Shown here in pieces: positions 18,215-26,959 of a DNA stretch of 64,000 nucleotides. The stretch comes from Pirellulaceae bacterium (lineage in GTDB: Bacteria > Planctomycetota > Planctomycetia > Pirellulales > Pirellulaceae): assembly GCA_018402565.1 (NCBI GenBank), contig JAGYIQ010000002.1, positions 496,001-560,000 on the forward strand, read 5' to 3'. Both the position numbers and the translations under genes were made by a program. Positions within the stretch are counted from its first letter, which is position 1, and every line of letters starts with the position of its first letter. Below the pieces are notes generated by a model. That model had not been told where the DNA came from. It made no database searches and worked only from the letters and a program-made list of their open reading frames with translations.

Positions 18215-19072
18215 ATGCAAAGAATTGCCTGGGCTTGGTATTGGGTCGTCGCGCTGGGTTGGGGGGTGGGTTCCGCCAACTTGCGTGGAGATTTACTGCA
18301 ATTGGCCGATGGTTCGCCACCCGTAGCCGGACGGCTGATCGAGGAGAACGCGCGTGAAGTCAAGTTTCAAACTTGGGATCCCAGTGGGCAGACGCCGGTC
18401 ACCACCTATCCCGCCGCGCTGGTCCAACGCGTCATCCGAACCATCGATCCCGCGACATTGGAACAGTTGCCTGGGCAACCCCCCAGTGAAAGCTTGCGAG
18501 TGGCCGAAACCCTGTTGGCGATCACTCAGGATGCCGCAGCCGTGGCCTGCGGCCAAGGTCTGCTCCGCGATTTACTCCGGCGTGACGACTTAGAACCGGC
18601 TCTCCGCCGAGCGGTCGAACGATTGCAGCTCAACTCACTCCAGCCTGGCCTGGCCCGCGCCCGCTCGCAGCGTTCGCTCCATCTGGCGGGCCTGCGGATC
18701 GACCCAGCCGACGTCCACACTGCGACCGACCCCTGGGTTTGGTATCTGGAGCGGGTGGATGAAGCGATCAAAGCGGAATGGCGCGAGGCATTGCGTCAGG
18801 ATCGCCAGCCCTCAGTCGAGTCATCGCCGGCAACGACTCCGCCAACGACGGACCTCCAAGCAGGGATCCCCAGGCAGCACCTCCGCGCCGCCCTGTTGCG
18901 ATCGGAGCAAGCTTGGCCAGCCACCGATCCCCGAGCAGCTTGGTGCCGACAAATGCAGTCCAGCCTGTCGGGCGACGATTACTCTGCCCTATTGACCATC
19001 TTGCGACTGGAGTTGCTGTTGCAACCCGCTGCGCCGCTTGAGCGGCCGAAAGAACCCGTCGGCGTGCAGTAG
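18215..19072 (+). CDS. Hypothetical secreted protein at the end of the ExbB/ExbD operon
   Basis: The 285-residue product starts with a signal peptide (MQRIAWAWYWVVALGWGVGS). The mature N-terminus begins LRGDLLQLADGSPPVAGRL, a pattern seen in small beta domains of secreted planctomycete proteins; I cannot assign it further. The remainder is helical. I preferred the ATG at 18215 over one at 18167 because it places the signal peptide at the N-terminus; the 5' segment contains a short repeated TTTACTTAAATC motif. It lies 62 bp after the second solenoid gene and is probably the last gene of the operon. It is convergent with purE. Confidence 0.65.
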   Translation: MQRIAWAWYWVVALGWGVGSANLRGDLLQLADGSPPVAGRLIEENAREVKFQTWDPSGQTPVTTYPAALVQRVIRTIDPATLEQLPGQPPSESLRVAETLLAITQDAAAVACGQGLLRDLLRRDDLEPALRRAVERLQLNSLQPGLARARSQRSLHLAGLRIDPADVHTATDPWVWYLERVDEAIKAEWREALRQDRQPSVESSPATTPPTTDLQAGIPRQHLRAALLRSEQAWPATDPRAAWCRQMQSSLSGDDYSALLTILRLELLLQPAAPLERPKEPVGVQ

Positions 19073-19166
19073 CGCCCGGTTCTGCTAATCAGAGGACCCT
19101 CATTCGATCCGGCTGATTCCAGAGACAACCGGACGCTAACGTGTTACGGCTGATAGAGCCACAGAA

Positions 19167-19670
19167 CTACTCCAACACATGGTCTTGCAATACCGCGTCG
19201 CGTTGTTGATCCAAGAAGCTTTGCATGGCAGCCGCCAATTGCGGATCAGTCGTCGCGAGAATTCGCACCGCCAACAAGGCGGCGTTTTTGGCGCCAGCGG
19301 TGCCGATGGCCAAGGTACCGACCGGAATACCGGCGGGCATCTGCACGATCGACAGCAGAGAGTCGACACCTTGCAAGGCTTGGCTGCGAATGGGTACTCC
19401 CAGCACCGGCAGGGTCGTTTGGGCGGCGATCATGCCGGGCAGATGGGCGGCGCCCCCAGCGGCCGCGATGATCACCTTCAGGCCACGTCCCGCCGCCGAT
19501 TTGGCGTACTCGAACATCCAATCCGGGGTCCGATGCGCCGAGACCACCCGGCACTCATGGCGGACACCAAACTGTCGGAGGATATCGGCACAGGCCGTCA
19601 TGGTCTCCCAATCCGAGCGACTGCCCATGACCACTCCGACTTGAACGTCATTTGAGGACGCTTCGTTCAT
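19167..19670 (-). CDS. purE: N5-carboxyaminoimidazole ribonucleotide mutase PurE
   Basis: PurE rearranges N5-CAIR to CAIR in de novo purine synthesis. The 167-residue protein shows the class I hallmarks: [13 protein letters not shown] near the N-terminus, [15 protein letters not shown] and [21 protein letters not shown] chose the ATG at 19670; a TTG at 19694 abutting the stop of the upstream Rieske gene would add eight residues. purK, its usual partner, is not adjacent. It follows the Rieske and nucleoside-transporter genes on the same strand with almost no spacing, so it may be the last gene of a purine-related transcription unit. Confidence 0.94.
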   Translation of the reverse strand: MNEASSNDVQVGVVMGSRSDWETMTACADILRQFGVRHECRVVSAHRTPDWMFEYAKSAAGRGLKVIIAAAGGAAHLPGMIAAQTTLPVLGVPIRSQALQGVDSLLSIVQMPAGIPVGTLAIGTAGAKNAALLAVRILATTDPQLAAAMQSFLDQQRDAVLQDHVLE

Positions 19671-19694
19671 CTGAATACTACTTTCGTTGTTCAA

Positions 19695-20012
19695 TTAGGC
19701 GATGGGTTCCAAGCCAACTTGAATTTGGTCGCCTGCCACTCGGACCGGATAGGCATTGACTTTCAACCGCGGATTATCGGCCCAGGCGCCGTTGCACAAA
19801 CGAAATCGCCAACCGTGCCAGGGACAGGCCACGGTCTCCTCATCGACGTGCCCCTCGGCCAACGACGCTCCCTGATGCGGGCAGGCATCATCGATCGCGC
19901 GGAATTGACCGTCAGCCAGGTGAAAGACCGCGATCATCTGATCGCCCACAACAAACGCTCGGCCCGTACCGGGCGGCAATTCGGCGACCGTCGCCACCGT
20001 TTCGAATTCCAT
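19695..20012 (-). CDS. Rieske [2Fe-2S] ferredoxin (NirD/biphenyl-dioxygenase ferredoxin type)
   Basis: The 105-residue protein is a stand-alone soluble Rieske domain. Ligands are visible as CPH (Cys44, His46) and CPWH (Cys63, His66), with the usual DDACPHQGASLAEG and ACPWHGWRF contexts. It has no TM segment or Tat signal, so it is cytoplasmic. The ATG at 20012 is 2 bp after the stop of the nucleoside transporter gene, implying coupled translation. Its redox partner cannot be told; no oxygenase or nitrite reductase gene is nearby. A much longer in-frame N-terminal extension exists but overlaps the transporter gene and is not supported. Confidence 0.9.
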   Translation of the reverse strand: MEFETVATVAELPPGTGRAFVVGDQMIAVFHLADGQFRAIDDACPHQGASLAEGHVDEETVACPWHGWRFRLCNGAWADNPRLKVNAYPVRVAGDQIQVGLEPIA

Positions 20013-20014
20013 GG

Positions 20015-21382
20015 TTACAGCACCATTCCAGCAATACAACCCGTGATACAACAAGCGATGGCCCCACCCAACATGGCCCGCAAGCCCAGGCGGGCCAAAT
20101 CGCCACGACGCTCGGGAGCCATGCCCCCGATCCCGCCCAACTGAATCCCAATTGACGAAAAATTCGAGAATCCACACAAAGCATAGGTCATGATCACCGT
20201 CGTGCGCGGCGACAATAATGCGACCCCATCCTCGGTCTTCATCCCCGTCATTTGCAGATAAGCCACAAATTCATTGGCCACCATCTTCACTCCCAACAAC
20301 TGCCCGGCCGACTGGCAATCACGCGACTCGATGCCCATCAACCAGGCGATCGGATAGAACACCAGGCCCATCAGTCCATCGAAGCTCCAGCCCAAGACGG
20401 TCCGCTCGCCATTCCACCAACTCGCGACCGGTTCCACCAACAATCCCAATCCGGCGATCAGTGAATTGGCCATGGCGATCAGCGCCAAAAAGGCCAACAG
20501 CATAGCGGCCACATTAATGGCCAACTTCATCCCATCGGCCGCCCCTGTGGAAACGGCGTCCAATAAGTTCGCGGCAGTGGGTTGATCCTGCAGCTGCAAG
20601 TCCGACTTCAACTCGGCGTCAGGGCGTTCCGGCTGCATGATCTTGGCGATCAAGATCGCGGCCGGGGCAGAGATGACCGAGGCGGTCAGCAGGTGCCCCG
20701 GGTTCACTCCCTCTTTGACCAAAGGGGCCATCAGACCACCTGAGATCGTAGCGAAGCCGCCGACCATCAGGCAATTCAATTCCGATTGGGTCATCGTCGG
20801 CACGTACGGTCGCACCACCAGCGGCGCCTCGGTCTGTCCGACGAACACATTGGCGGCTGCCGCCAGGCTCTCGGGTCCCGAGATCCCCAAGGTCCGTTGC
20901 ATGACCCAGGCCATGCCGCGGACCACTGGCTGCACCAGTCCCACGTAATAGAGACCACTCATCAGCGAAGAAAAGAAGATAATCGACGACAATACGCCCA
21001 CTACAAACGTGGTCAAGAGGATCATCCCTGCGTCTGTACTGGGAGCCGGCTTTTCCCACCGCAAACCGACCAAAAACGATGTCCCGGCACCTACCCACGT
21101 CTGAATCTGGGCAAATACGTAACCGATTCCAGCGAACAGAACACCCTCGGGGTACTGGCCCTGCATGGTCCAACTCCGCGAGCCAAACACGACCAACGCC
21201 AAGACAAACTGCAACAGCAAACCGCAGATGACGATCCGCCAAGGGAACCGCCGCTTGGCACTGCTCATCAACCACGTCAGAAACAACAGCACAAAAATGC
21301 CGCAGAAACTGGTGAGCCGCAGGCCCAACTGCCAATCATCCGTCGGCGCCGCCACTTCGGCCAGCAGGAGCGAAGCACTCAT
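20015..21382 (-). CDS. Concentrative nucleoside transporter (NupC/CNT family)
   Basis: CNT proteins import nucleosides with Na+ or H+. The 455-residue protein is strongly hydrophobic with about ten membrane segments and shows CNT motifs: VFVGQTEAPLVVRPYVP (substrate-binding GQTEAP), GGFATISGGLMAP, and GVKMVANEFVAYLQM, with YALCGFSNFSSIGIQLGGIG near the C-terminus. I chose the ATG at 21382, preceded by GGGAG. It sits between a PQQ-propeller gene (27 bp upstream) and the Rieske gene. With purE downstream, this could link purine salvage and synthesis. Inner-membrane location is expected. Confidence 0.92.
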   Translation of the reverse strand: MSASLLLAEVAAPTDDWQLGLRLTSFCGIFVLLFLTWLMSSAKRRFPWRIVICGLLLQFVLALVVFGSRSWTMQGQYPEGVLFAGIGYVFAQIQTWVGAGTSFLVGLRWEKPAPSTDAGMILLTTFVVGVLSSIIFFSSLMSGLYYVGLVQPVVRGMAWVMQRTLGISGPESLAAAANVFVGQTEAPLVVRPYVPTMTQSELNCLMVGGFATISGGLMAPLVKEGVNPGHLLTASVISAPAAILIAKIMQPERPDAELKSDLQLQDQPTAANLLDAVSTGAADGMKLAINVAAMLLAFLALIAMANSLIAGLGLLVEPVASWWNGERTVLGWSFDGLMGLVFYPIAWLMGIESRDCQSAGQLLGVKMVANEFVAYLQMTGMKTEDGVALLSPRTTVIMTYALCGFSNFSSIGIQLGGIGGMAPERRGDLARLGLRAMLGGAIACCITGCIAGMVL

Positions 21383-21409
21383 CGAAAAAACTCCCAAGCT
21401 AAAACTCAA

Positions 21410-23668
21410 CTAGCGACCGAAGGCGATCACCGCGCCCACCGTTCTCACGTAGAACACGCCCTCGGAGATGGCCGGCGTGGCCATCACCGTCTGCCCCACG
21501 GGATTGACCGACACCAAGTCGTAGTCCTCGCCGGCCTTGATCACGGCCACCCGTCCGTCCTCGGCCGTCAGGTACAAGTGACCATCCGCGGCGATCGGGG
21601 AAGCCGTAAAAGCTGCCGTCCCGCCGATCCGCACTCGCTCGCGATAGACTTGTTTCCCCGTCTGCAAGTCATAACAAGTCAGCAGTCCATTGTTGGCGCA
21701 GACGTACAGATGCGAGCCATAGGCCAGCGGGGTCGGCATGTAGGGCCCCCCGCGGAGCACGCTCCAAGCCAGAGGATTCGGTTCGCCTGTCTGCTCCGCA
21801 TCTGACGTCGCATCCGCCGTCCCGTCGACCGCCTGCAACTCGATCGTTCCCCGCGCCGTTGGCCGCAGCGCCACAATCGGCTGAACGGGAGAATAACCGC
21901 TGGCCAAAAAAATCAGTCCTCTCGCCACAAACGGGGTCGGCACCACGATCTCCGAATGCCCAGGCAATTCCCATAATAGTTGACCATCCCGCGCGTCGTA
22001 GCCGCGTGCCGCCTTGGTCCCGTGCGTCAACAACATCGGGATGTCACCGAACACATGCACCGTGGGCGATGGCCAAGTCGGGATTTCGTCGCGCCCGGTC
22101 CGCCACTGTTCGGCACCCGTCTGCAAATCAAACGAAGCGACAAACGAATTCTCTTGGATATCGCACTGCACGATCACTTGGTTGCCATGAATGATCGGCG
22201 AACTGCCAAAGCCCCACTGATACCCCGGATCGAAAAACCAGCCACTGTCCAGGAACCCCAAGTCCACACGCCACTTCTCGTTCCCCTCCCAGTCCAGACA
22301 GTACAGTCCCTCCGAACCAAAAAAGGCGATCACGTTTTCCCCATCCGTGGCGACGGTTGGGTTGGCATGAGACGACTTCGAGTGCCGCTTGACCGCGGGA
22401 CGACCCGAGTGCATCGTCTTCTGCCAGAGGATTTCGCCTGTTTTTTTGTGTAGACAATAAACCACGTAATCGTAGACACTGTCGTCCTCGACCGAATCGA
22501 CATCGCCATACAACCCGATGCGGACATCCGTGTTGGCGTTGTCACTGATCGCGCTGGTGACGAACAAGCGATCCCCCCAGATCACGGGGCAGGAATTCCC
22601 CAAGCCGCCGATCGAGGTTCGCCAGAGAACACCACGGTCCTCACCGGCGTCCCACTCGGTCGGTGGATTTTGACCGTCGGCCACGCCCCGCGCTTGAGTG
22701 CCACGGAAACTGGGCCAATTGGCTGACGACACCAACGCGTCCTCCGGATCGGGCTGGAACGGCTCCGCAGCCCGTGATTCCCTCGTCTCGGTCTCCCCCG
22801 ATTCACTGGGCGGTTGCGGTCGCTCGGTAGGTTTCTCCGCTGGCTTGTCACCCGGACGCACGAAGCGAACCGCTGCACCGCCCATCGTGGTGGCAATGCC
22901 TGTCACGCGTCCCTCCGACCATTCCACTTTCAATCGGTAGGTGCCCGTCAATAACTCGGTGGAGGACAAGACATACAAGGCGCCCAATTGTCCGTTGCCC
23001 AACTTCGCCTGCAACTTACCATCGTCGGCGGTTGCCACGACCAACTTGTAGGTGCTGGTCTCCAACTCGTAGTCGCCCAACAGCGCCGCTTGCTCCGCTT
23101 CCGTCAGCTCCCCGAACACACCCTCCAGGGACACGTCGCGGAACAGTGCCAACCAGGGCGCTTCGTAGCGAGCATCCGCTTGCAGCTTGGCCACCGCCTG
23201 CGTGGTTGGTGACACCTTGCCCGACTTCAAGACCGCCTCGGCCAAGGGAAATTGATTCGCCGCGATGGCCTGCATCAACAGCTCGTCGGCCCCCTCTGCC
23301 CCCGCCGCCAGCAAGGCCGTCAGCACCTCGAAGTGCTCGTTCGTCCTAGCCCAAGTCAGCGGCGTGGCCCCATAAAAAGTGTCCTTGACGTTGGGATCCG
23401 CCCCCGACTCCAACAACGTCGTCACAATGGGCAAATGCCCGCGGTCGCACGCAAAGCTCAGCGCCGTGGCGCCGTACGGCGTGGCCGCATTGACGTCGAC
23501 CCCCGCCTCCAAGGCGGCACGCACCCCAGCCAAGTCCCCCTCCCGCGCCGCCTTCCATAACGCGGCCGGTTCCTCCGCCAATTGACAAGCCAGCATTGAC
23601 GCCGCGCCACAAGCCATCCCCAGCACAAGGCACCCGAGGACCCCAACCACGACAGACCGAAACCACAT
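21410..23668 (-). CDS. Secreted ankyrin-repeat/PQQ-like beta-propeller protein
   Basis: The 752-residue product starts with a signal peptide (VVVGVLGCLVLGMACGAASM). Residues ~35-115 carry ankyrin repeats (GDLAGVRAALEAGVDVNAAT; GHLPIVTTLLESGADPN; HFEVLTALLAAGA). A Pro/Glu-rich linker lies at ~270-305. The C-terminal ~430 residues form a PQQ-like (WD40-like) beta-propeller with blades such as GLYCLDWEGNEKWRVDLG, YDARDGQLLWELPG and HLYLTAEDGRVAVIKAG. The propeller looks like those of outer-surface or periplasmic planctomycete proteins that may lack PQQ. Fusion of ankyrin repeats to a secreted propeller is unusual. Role unknown; a protein-binding scaffold is the safest reading. Confidence 0.85.
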   Translation of the reverse strand: MWFRSVVVGVLGCLVLGMACGAASMLACQLAEEPAALWKAAREGDLAGVRAALEAGVDVNAATPYGATALSFACDRGHLPIVTTLLESGADPNVKDTFYGATPLTWARTNEHFEVLTALLAAGAEGADELLMQAIAANQFPLAEAVLKSGKVSPTTQAVAKLQADARYEAPWLALFRDVSLEGVFGELTEAEQAALLGDYELETSTYKLVVATADDGKLQAKLGNGQLGALYVLSSTELLTGTYRLKVEWSEGRVTGIATTMGGAAVRFVRPGDKPAEKPTERPQPPSESGETETRESRAAEPFQPDPEDALVSSANWPSFRGTQARGVADGQNPPTEWDAGEDRGVLWRTSIGGLGNSCPVIWGDRLFVTSAISDNANTDVRIGLYGDVDSVEDDSVYDYVVYCLHKKTGEILWQKTMHSGRPAVKRHSKSSHANPTVATDGENVIAFFGSEGLYCLDWEGNEKWRVDLGFLDSGWFFDPGYQWGFGSSPIIHGNQVIVQCDIQENSFVASFDLQTGAEQWRTGRDEIPTWPSPTVHVFGDIPMLLTHGTKAARGYDARDGQLLWELPGHSEIVVPTPFVARGLIFLASGYSPVQPIVALRPTARGTIELQAVDGTADATSDAEQTGEPNPLAWSVLRGGPYMPTPLAYGSHLYVCANNGLLTCYDLQTGKQVYRERVRIGGTAAFTASPIAADGHLYLTAEDGRVAVIKAGEDYDLVSVNPVGQTVMATPAISEGVFYVRTVGAVIAFGR

Positions 23669-23907
23669 GTTTATTCCCTCGCACTAGGCATGCCCGACCA
23701 AACCACACGAAATACTCGGACCGGGCCCCCAGTTTATCGACTGCCCCAGGGTTTGAACACGCGCCGCCCCCCAATCCAGGGCCGCGAATATGGAAGTGCT
23801 GACGCCCAGCCCAAAATCGCCTATACTCAGTGGCACGGTTCCCCAGCCCCCCGGTTCCCCAGCGGGTAGGCGACCCGGGCCGTACTCAATATCTCACAAG
23901 GCCGGCA

Positions 23908-25995
23908 ATGTCGTATCGGGTAATCAAGCGAATTCTCGGAGGGTCCAACCTCGAGCAAAAGCTGAGAATCATCTTCGGCATCTGCATGTTCGTCCTGATC
24001 GCCACCGCGTTTATCTGGGTCAATCGAATCACCGAAGACCTGATCCAGTCCAACATGCGGGCCCGCGCCAGCCAATTGGTGTATCTCAAGCTGATGGAGA
24101 TCCACCTTTCGAAAATGAGCCCCGTCAGCCCTGACCCCGCCGGTCAAAATCAAGCCTATCGCGAGTTCATCCAGGAGATCTCGCGGGAAATGTCCATCTC
24201 GGTCCTGGACTACAAGTGGATGCACCCGGACCCCCAGATCAAGGACTTGTACAACTTGATCCAACCGTCGCTGCCCGATGCCAACGATGAAGCGGTGGCC
24301 GCCGACGAAACCGAAATTCTGCTTCGCCTCCTGAGCAACCCCTTGCCGCTGGCCACGGAAACCGATGCCGCTGGCACACCGTCGGAGGCATTCGCAACCC
24401 CGCTGCCCCCGGTCGTGACCAAAGATGACTTCGACGTGCAGGCTCTGGTGCCAGTGATCGCGGCCGCCGAGTTCTTCCCGTCGGAAGTTCGAGTCACCGA
24501 CGCCCTGCAACCGGACGGCAGCAACGTGCCCGTGTACAAGTTCTACCAACCGATCCTGCTCAAACGCCACATCTGCCTGACTTGCCACAGCGAAGACACG
24601 ACCATTTCGGCCGATTGGCCCGCCCTGCTGCCGCTGACCGGCGACACGGGTCGCGATGCCGAAGCGGCCGCGGATCCCAACGCCGAGACCCCCGCCCCCC
24701 TGGCGGCAGAACCCACCACGGACGACGAACCGCGTCTGATCGCCCGCATCACCCTGCCCTACCAAAACATCGCCCAGGCCATCAATCGCGCGCGAGCCAT
24801 CTTGGCGACCCTGGCCATCGTCACCGTCAGCCTCTGCGTGCTGGCGATTTGGATGGTCGTGCGATACGTGGTCGCCAAACCTATCCAACACTTACGCGAG
24901 ACCAGCGACCAAATTGCCAAAGGAAAACTGGACGTCCGCGCCAACCTGAGCACCGGCGACGAATTCGAAGCCCTCGCGGTCTCGTTCAATAAAATGGTGC
25001 GCAACATCTTGGAAGCCCAAGACAAATTGCTGGCCACCAACGAAATGCTGGATCGGCGGGCCGACGAACAAGCCCAACTGAACATGAAACTGATGGAGAT
25101 GAACCAAGTCAAAAGCGAGTTCTTGGCCAACATGAGCCATGAACTCCGCACGCCCCTCAACTCCATCATCGGCTTCTCCGAAGTGCTGGAGTCCGCCGAC
25201 GCACTCAACACGCGACAGCGACGCTACGCCGCCAACATCCGCAAATCCGGCCGACTGCTGTTGGAACTGATCAACGACATCCTGGACCTAGCCAAACTAG
25301 AAGCGGGCAAGATGGAAGTCAAAGCCACCGACTTCAGCATCGGCAGCGTACTGCAACTGCTGACCGACCTGCTCCGCCCACTGGCCGAAGAAAAACGCAT
25401 CGAACTCGAGGTCGATCTCCTCCCCAATCTGCCGCCCCTCTATCAAGACCAGGTCAAGGTCCAACAGATCCTGACCAACCTACTGTCCAACGCCATCAAG
25501 TTCACGCCCGAGGGTGGTCGCATTCACGTGGCCGCTCGCCGGCTACTGAATCACAAGACCGGGCAATTCGAAATCGAGTTGGTCGTCACCGATACGGGCG
25601 TCGGTATCGCGCCGGAAGATCAAGAGATTATTTTCGAGAAATTCCGCCAAGGACCCTCTGCAACCGGCGGCAACAACCTGACCCGGCAACACTCGGGAAC
25701 CGGCCTGGGTCTGTCCATCGTCCGCGAACTATGCCACCTGCTCCGCGGCGAAATCAAGCTGGAGAGCGAAGTCGGCAAGGGCAGTGTCTTCACCGTCACC
25801 CTGCCGTGGCGTTGGTCACAACTCCCACGACTCGACACCCAACTGCAGCAACGCCTGGACCAAATCACTCGGCCAGTCCGCCACGAAATCGATTGGCAAC
25901 GCAGCGCGTTGGCACCCACACTGCCCACCGAACCGTCCGAAACCGCTGACACAGGACGGACCGCCAACCCCGAAACAACCAACCTGGAAACGTAA
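23908..25995 (+). CDS. Sensor histidine kinase with periplasmic haem c-type (CxxCH) domain
   Basis: The 695-residue protein has TM1 at ~20-40 and a periplasmic domain to ~297 resembling the DUF3365/Tll0287 haem sensor fold. It contains one CLTCH motif (Cys223-His227) in the context PILLKRHICLTCHSED. TM2 lies at ~298-322, then HAMP, coiled coil, HisKA with His411 in NMSHELRTPLNSIIGF, and HATPase boxes QILTNLLSNAIKF, DTGVGIAPED and GTGLGLSIV. It would phosphorylate a response regulator not encoded nearby. The motif suggests covalent haem and thus redox or gas sensing. I started at ATG 23908 (MSYRVIKRI), which places TM1 as expected; 23830 is an alternative. The C-terminal ~50 residues are Pro/Thr-rich. 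Confidence 0.88.
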   Translation: MSYRVIKRILGGSNLEQKLRIIFGICMFVLIATAFIWVNRITEDLIQSNMRARASQLVYLKLMEIHLSKMSPVSPDPAGQNQAYREFIQEISREMSISVLDYKWMHPDPQIKDLYNLIQPSLPDANDEAVAADETEILLRLLSNPLPLATETDAAGTPSEAFATPLPPVVTKDDFDVQALVPVIAAAEFFPSEVRVTDALQPDGSNVPVYKFYQPILLKRHICLTCHSEDTTISADWPALLPLTGDTGRDAEAAADPNAETPAPLAAEPTTDDEPRLIARITLPYQNIAQAINRARAILATLAIVTVSLCVLAIWMVVRYVVAKPIQHLRETSDQIAKGKLDVRANLSTGDEFEALAVSFNKMVRNILEAQDKLLATNEMLDRRADEQAQLNMKLMEMNQVKSEFLANMSHELRTPLNSIIGFSEVLESADALNTRQRRYAANIRKSGRLLLELINDILDLAKLEAGKMEVKATDFSIGSVLQLLTDLLRPLAEEKRIELEVDLLPNLPPLYQDQVKVQQILTNLLSNAIKFTPEGGRIHVAARRLLNHKTGQFEIELVVTDTGVGIAPEDQEIIFEKFRQGPSATGGNNLTRQHSGTGLGLSIVRELCHLLRGEIKLESEVGKGSVFTVTLPWRWSQLPRLDTQLQQRLDQITRPVRHEIDWQRSALAPTLPTEPSETADTGRTANPETTNLET

Positions 25996-26094
25996 CCGTC
26001 CACGGTGTTTCGCCTCAAACGCTGACCGCGAGTGATGACCGTACTCGGACTCAGCCTGCGGCGTTACTCAGACTCGAATCAGGCTACAAAAAAA

Positions 26095-26118
26095 GGGAGC
26101 ATCCGGCAGGATGCTCCC
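26095..26118 (-). terminator. Rho-independent terminator of tpx
   Basis: A perfect 10-bp stem GGGAGCATCC/GGATGCTCCC with a GGCA loop is followed, on the minus strand, by a run of seven T (26088-26094). It lies about 50 bp downstream of the tpx stop, so it ends that transcript. On the plus strand there is no T run, so it would not stop the kinase transcript. Confidence 0.88.
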
Positions 26119-26167
26119 GATCGTATTGGTGGGGTTTGCCACGGGAAGGACCGAGTCGCCGCCCAGC

Positions 26168-26665
26168 TTACAGGGCCGCCAGAGCCGCGTCGTAGTTGGG
26201 CTCGTCGACCGTCTCAGGTACCAATTCGGTGTATAGCACGTTGCCGTCGGCGCCGATCACGACCACGGACCGAGCCAGCAGGCCGGCCAAAGGCCCGTCC
26301 TGAATCTGCACGCCGTAGGTGCGGCCGAATTCGCCGGTGCGGAAATCCGAGGCGGAAGTGACCTTGTCCAAACCCTCGGCGCCGCAGAAACGCTTTTGGG
26401 CGAACGGCAGGTCGCGTGACACGCACAAGACAGACACGCCCGTGCGGCTGCTGGCTTCCGTGTTGAACCGCTTCACACTGGTGGCGCAGGTGGGCGTATC
26501 GATGCTGGGGAAGATATTCAGGACCACTTTCTGGCCCTGCAGGCTCGCCAGCGTGATGTCGCCCAAATCGATGCCGCACAGGGTAAACGCCGGGGCTGGA
26601 CTGCCGACAGCCGGCAGGTCGCCACAAGTATTAAAATCGTTGCCTTTTAGCTTGATCACTGCCAT
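26168..26665 (-). CDS. tpx: Thiol peroxidase (atypical 2-Cys peroxiredoxin) Tpx
   Basis: Tpx reduces hydrogen and organic peroxides using thioredoxin. At 165 residues it has normal family length. The peroxidatic Cys60 lies in IFPSIDTPTCATSVKRFN and the resolving Cys94 in KRFCGAEGLDKV, matching E. coli Cys61/Cys95 spacing. The ATG at 26665 is preceded by AAGGGAG. It is monocistronic as far as can be seen: a terminator follows it, and the upstream gene, fcl, is divergent. The cytoplasm is the expected location unless exported. Confidence 0.95.
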   Translation of the reverse strand: MAVIKLKGNDFNTCGDLPAVGSPAPAFTLCGIDLGDITLASLQGQKVVLNIFPSIDTPTCATSVKRFNTEASSRTGVSVLCVSRDLPFAQKRFCGAEGLDKVTSASDFRTGEFGRTYGVQIQDGPLAGLLARSVVVIGADGNVLYTELVPETVDEPNYDAALAAL

Positions 26666-26959
26666 CGCTAGAACTCCCTTGTCATGACATGCGATTAAGA
26701 AATCGCGAAAAACTGGATCCGGCTCCCACACTCGCCCCACCGGCAGCCAAATTGGGCCGCATGGGGCTCGATCTGTCAACCCGCTCAACCGCCCTGGGAC
26801 GGCTGATTCGAGCCGTTCTGGGCATTTTTCTGGTTGTTGAAGTTGCAGTTTGTGTCAAAATCATGGTATGAACTGCCAGGCAGGGAATCCGTGCCCCATC
26901 GCGGGCCGGCTGTGACGGGTCGGGTGGGGAGAAGTCAGCTTCAACAGAGCAGCGAAGGC

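Noticed and set aside
23827..24891. 354-residue minus-strand frame opposite the histidine kinase
   Set aside because: The kinase on the plus strand has complete domains; this frame is a composition-driven shadow.
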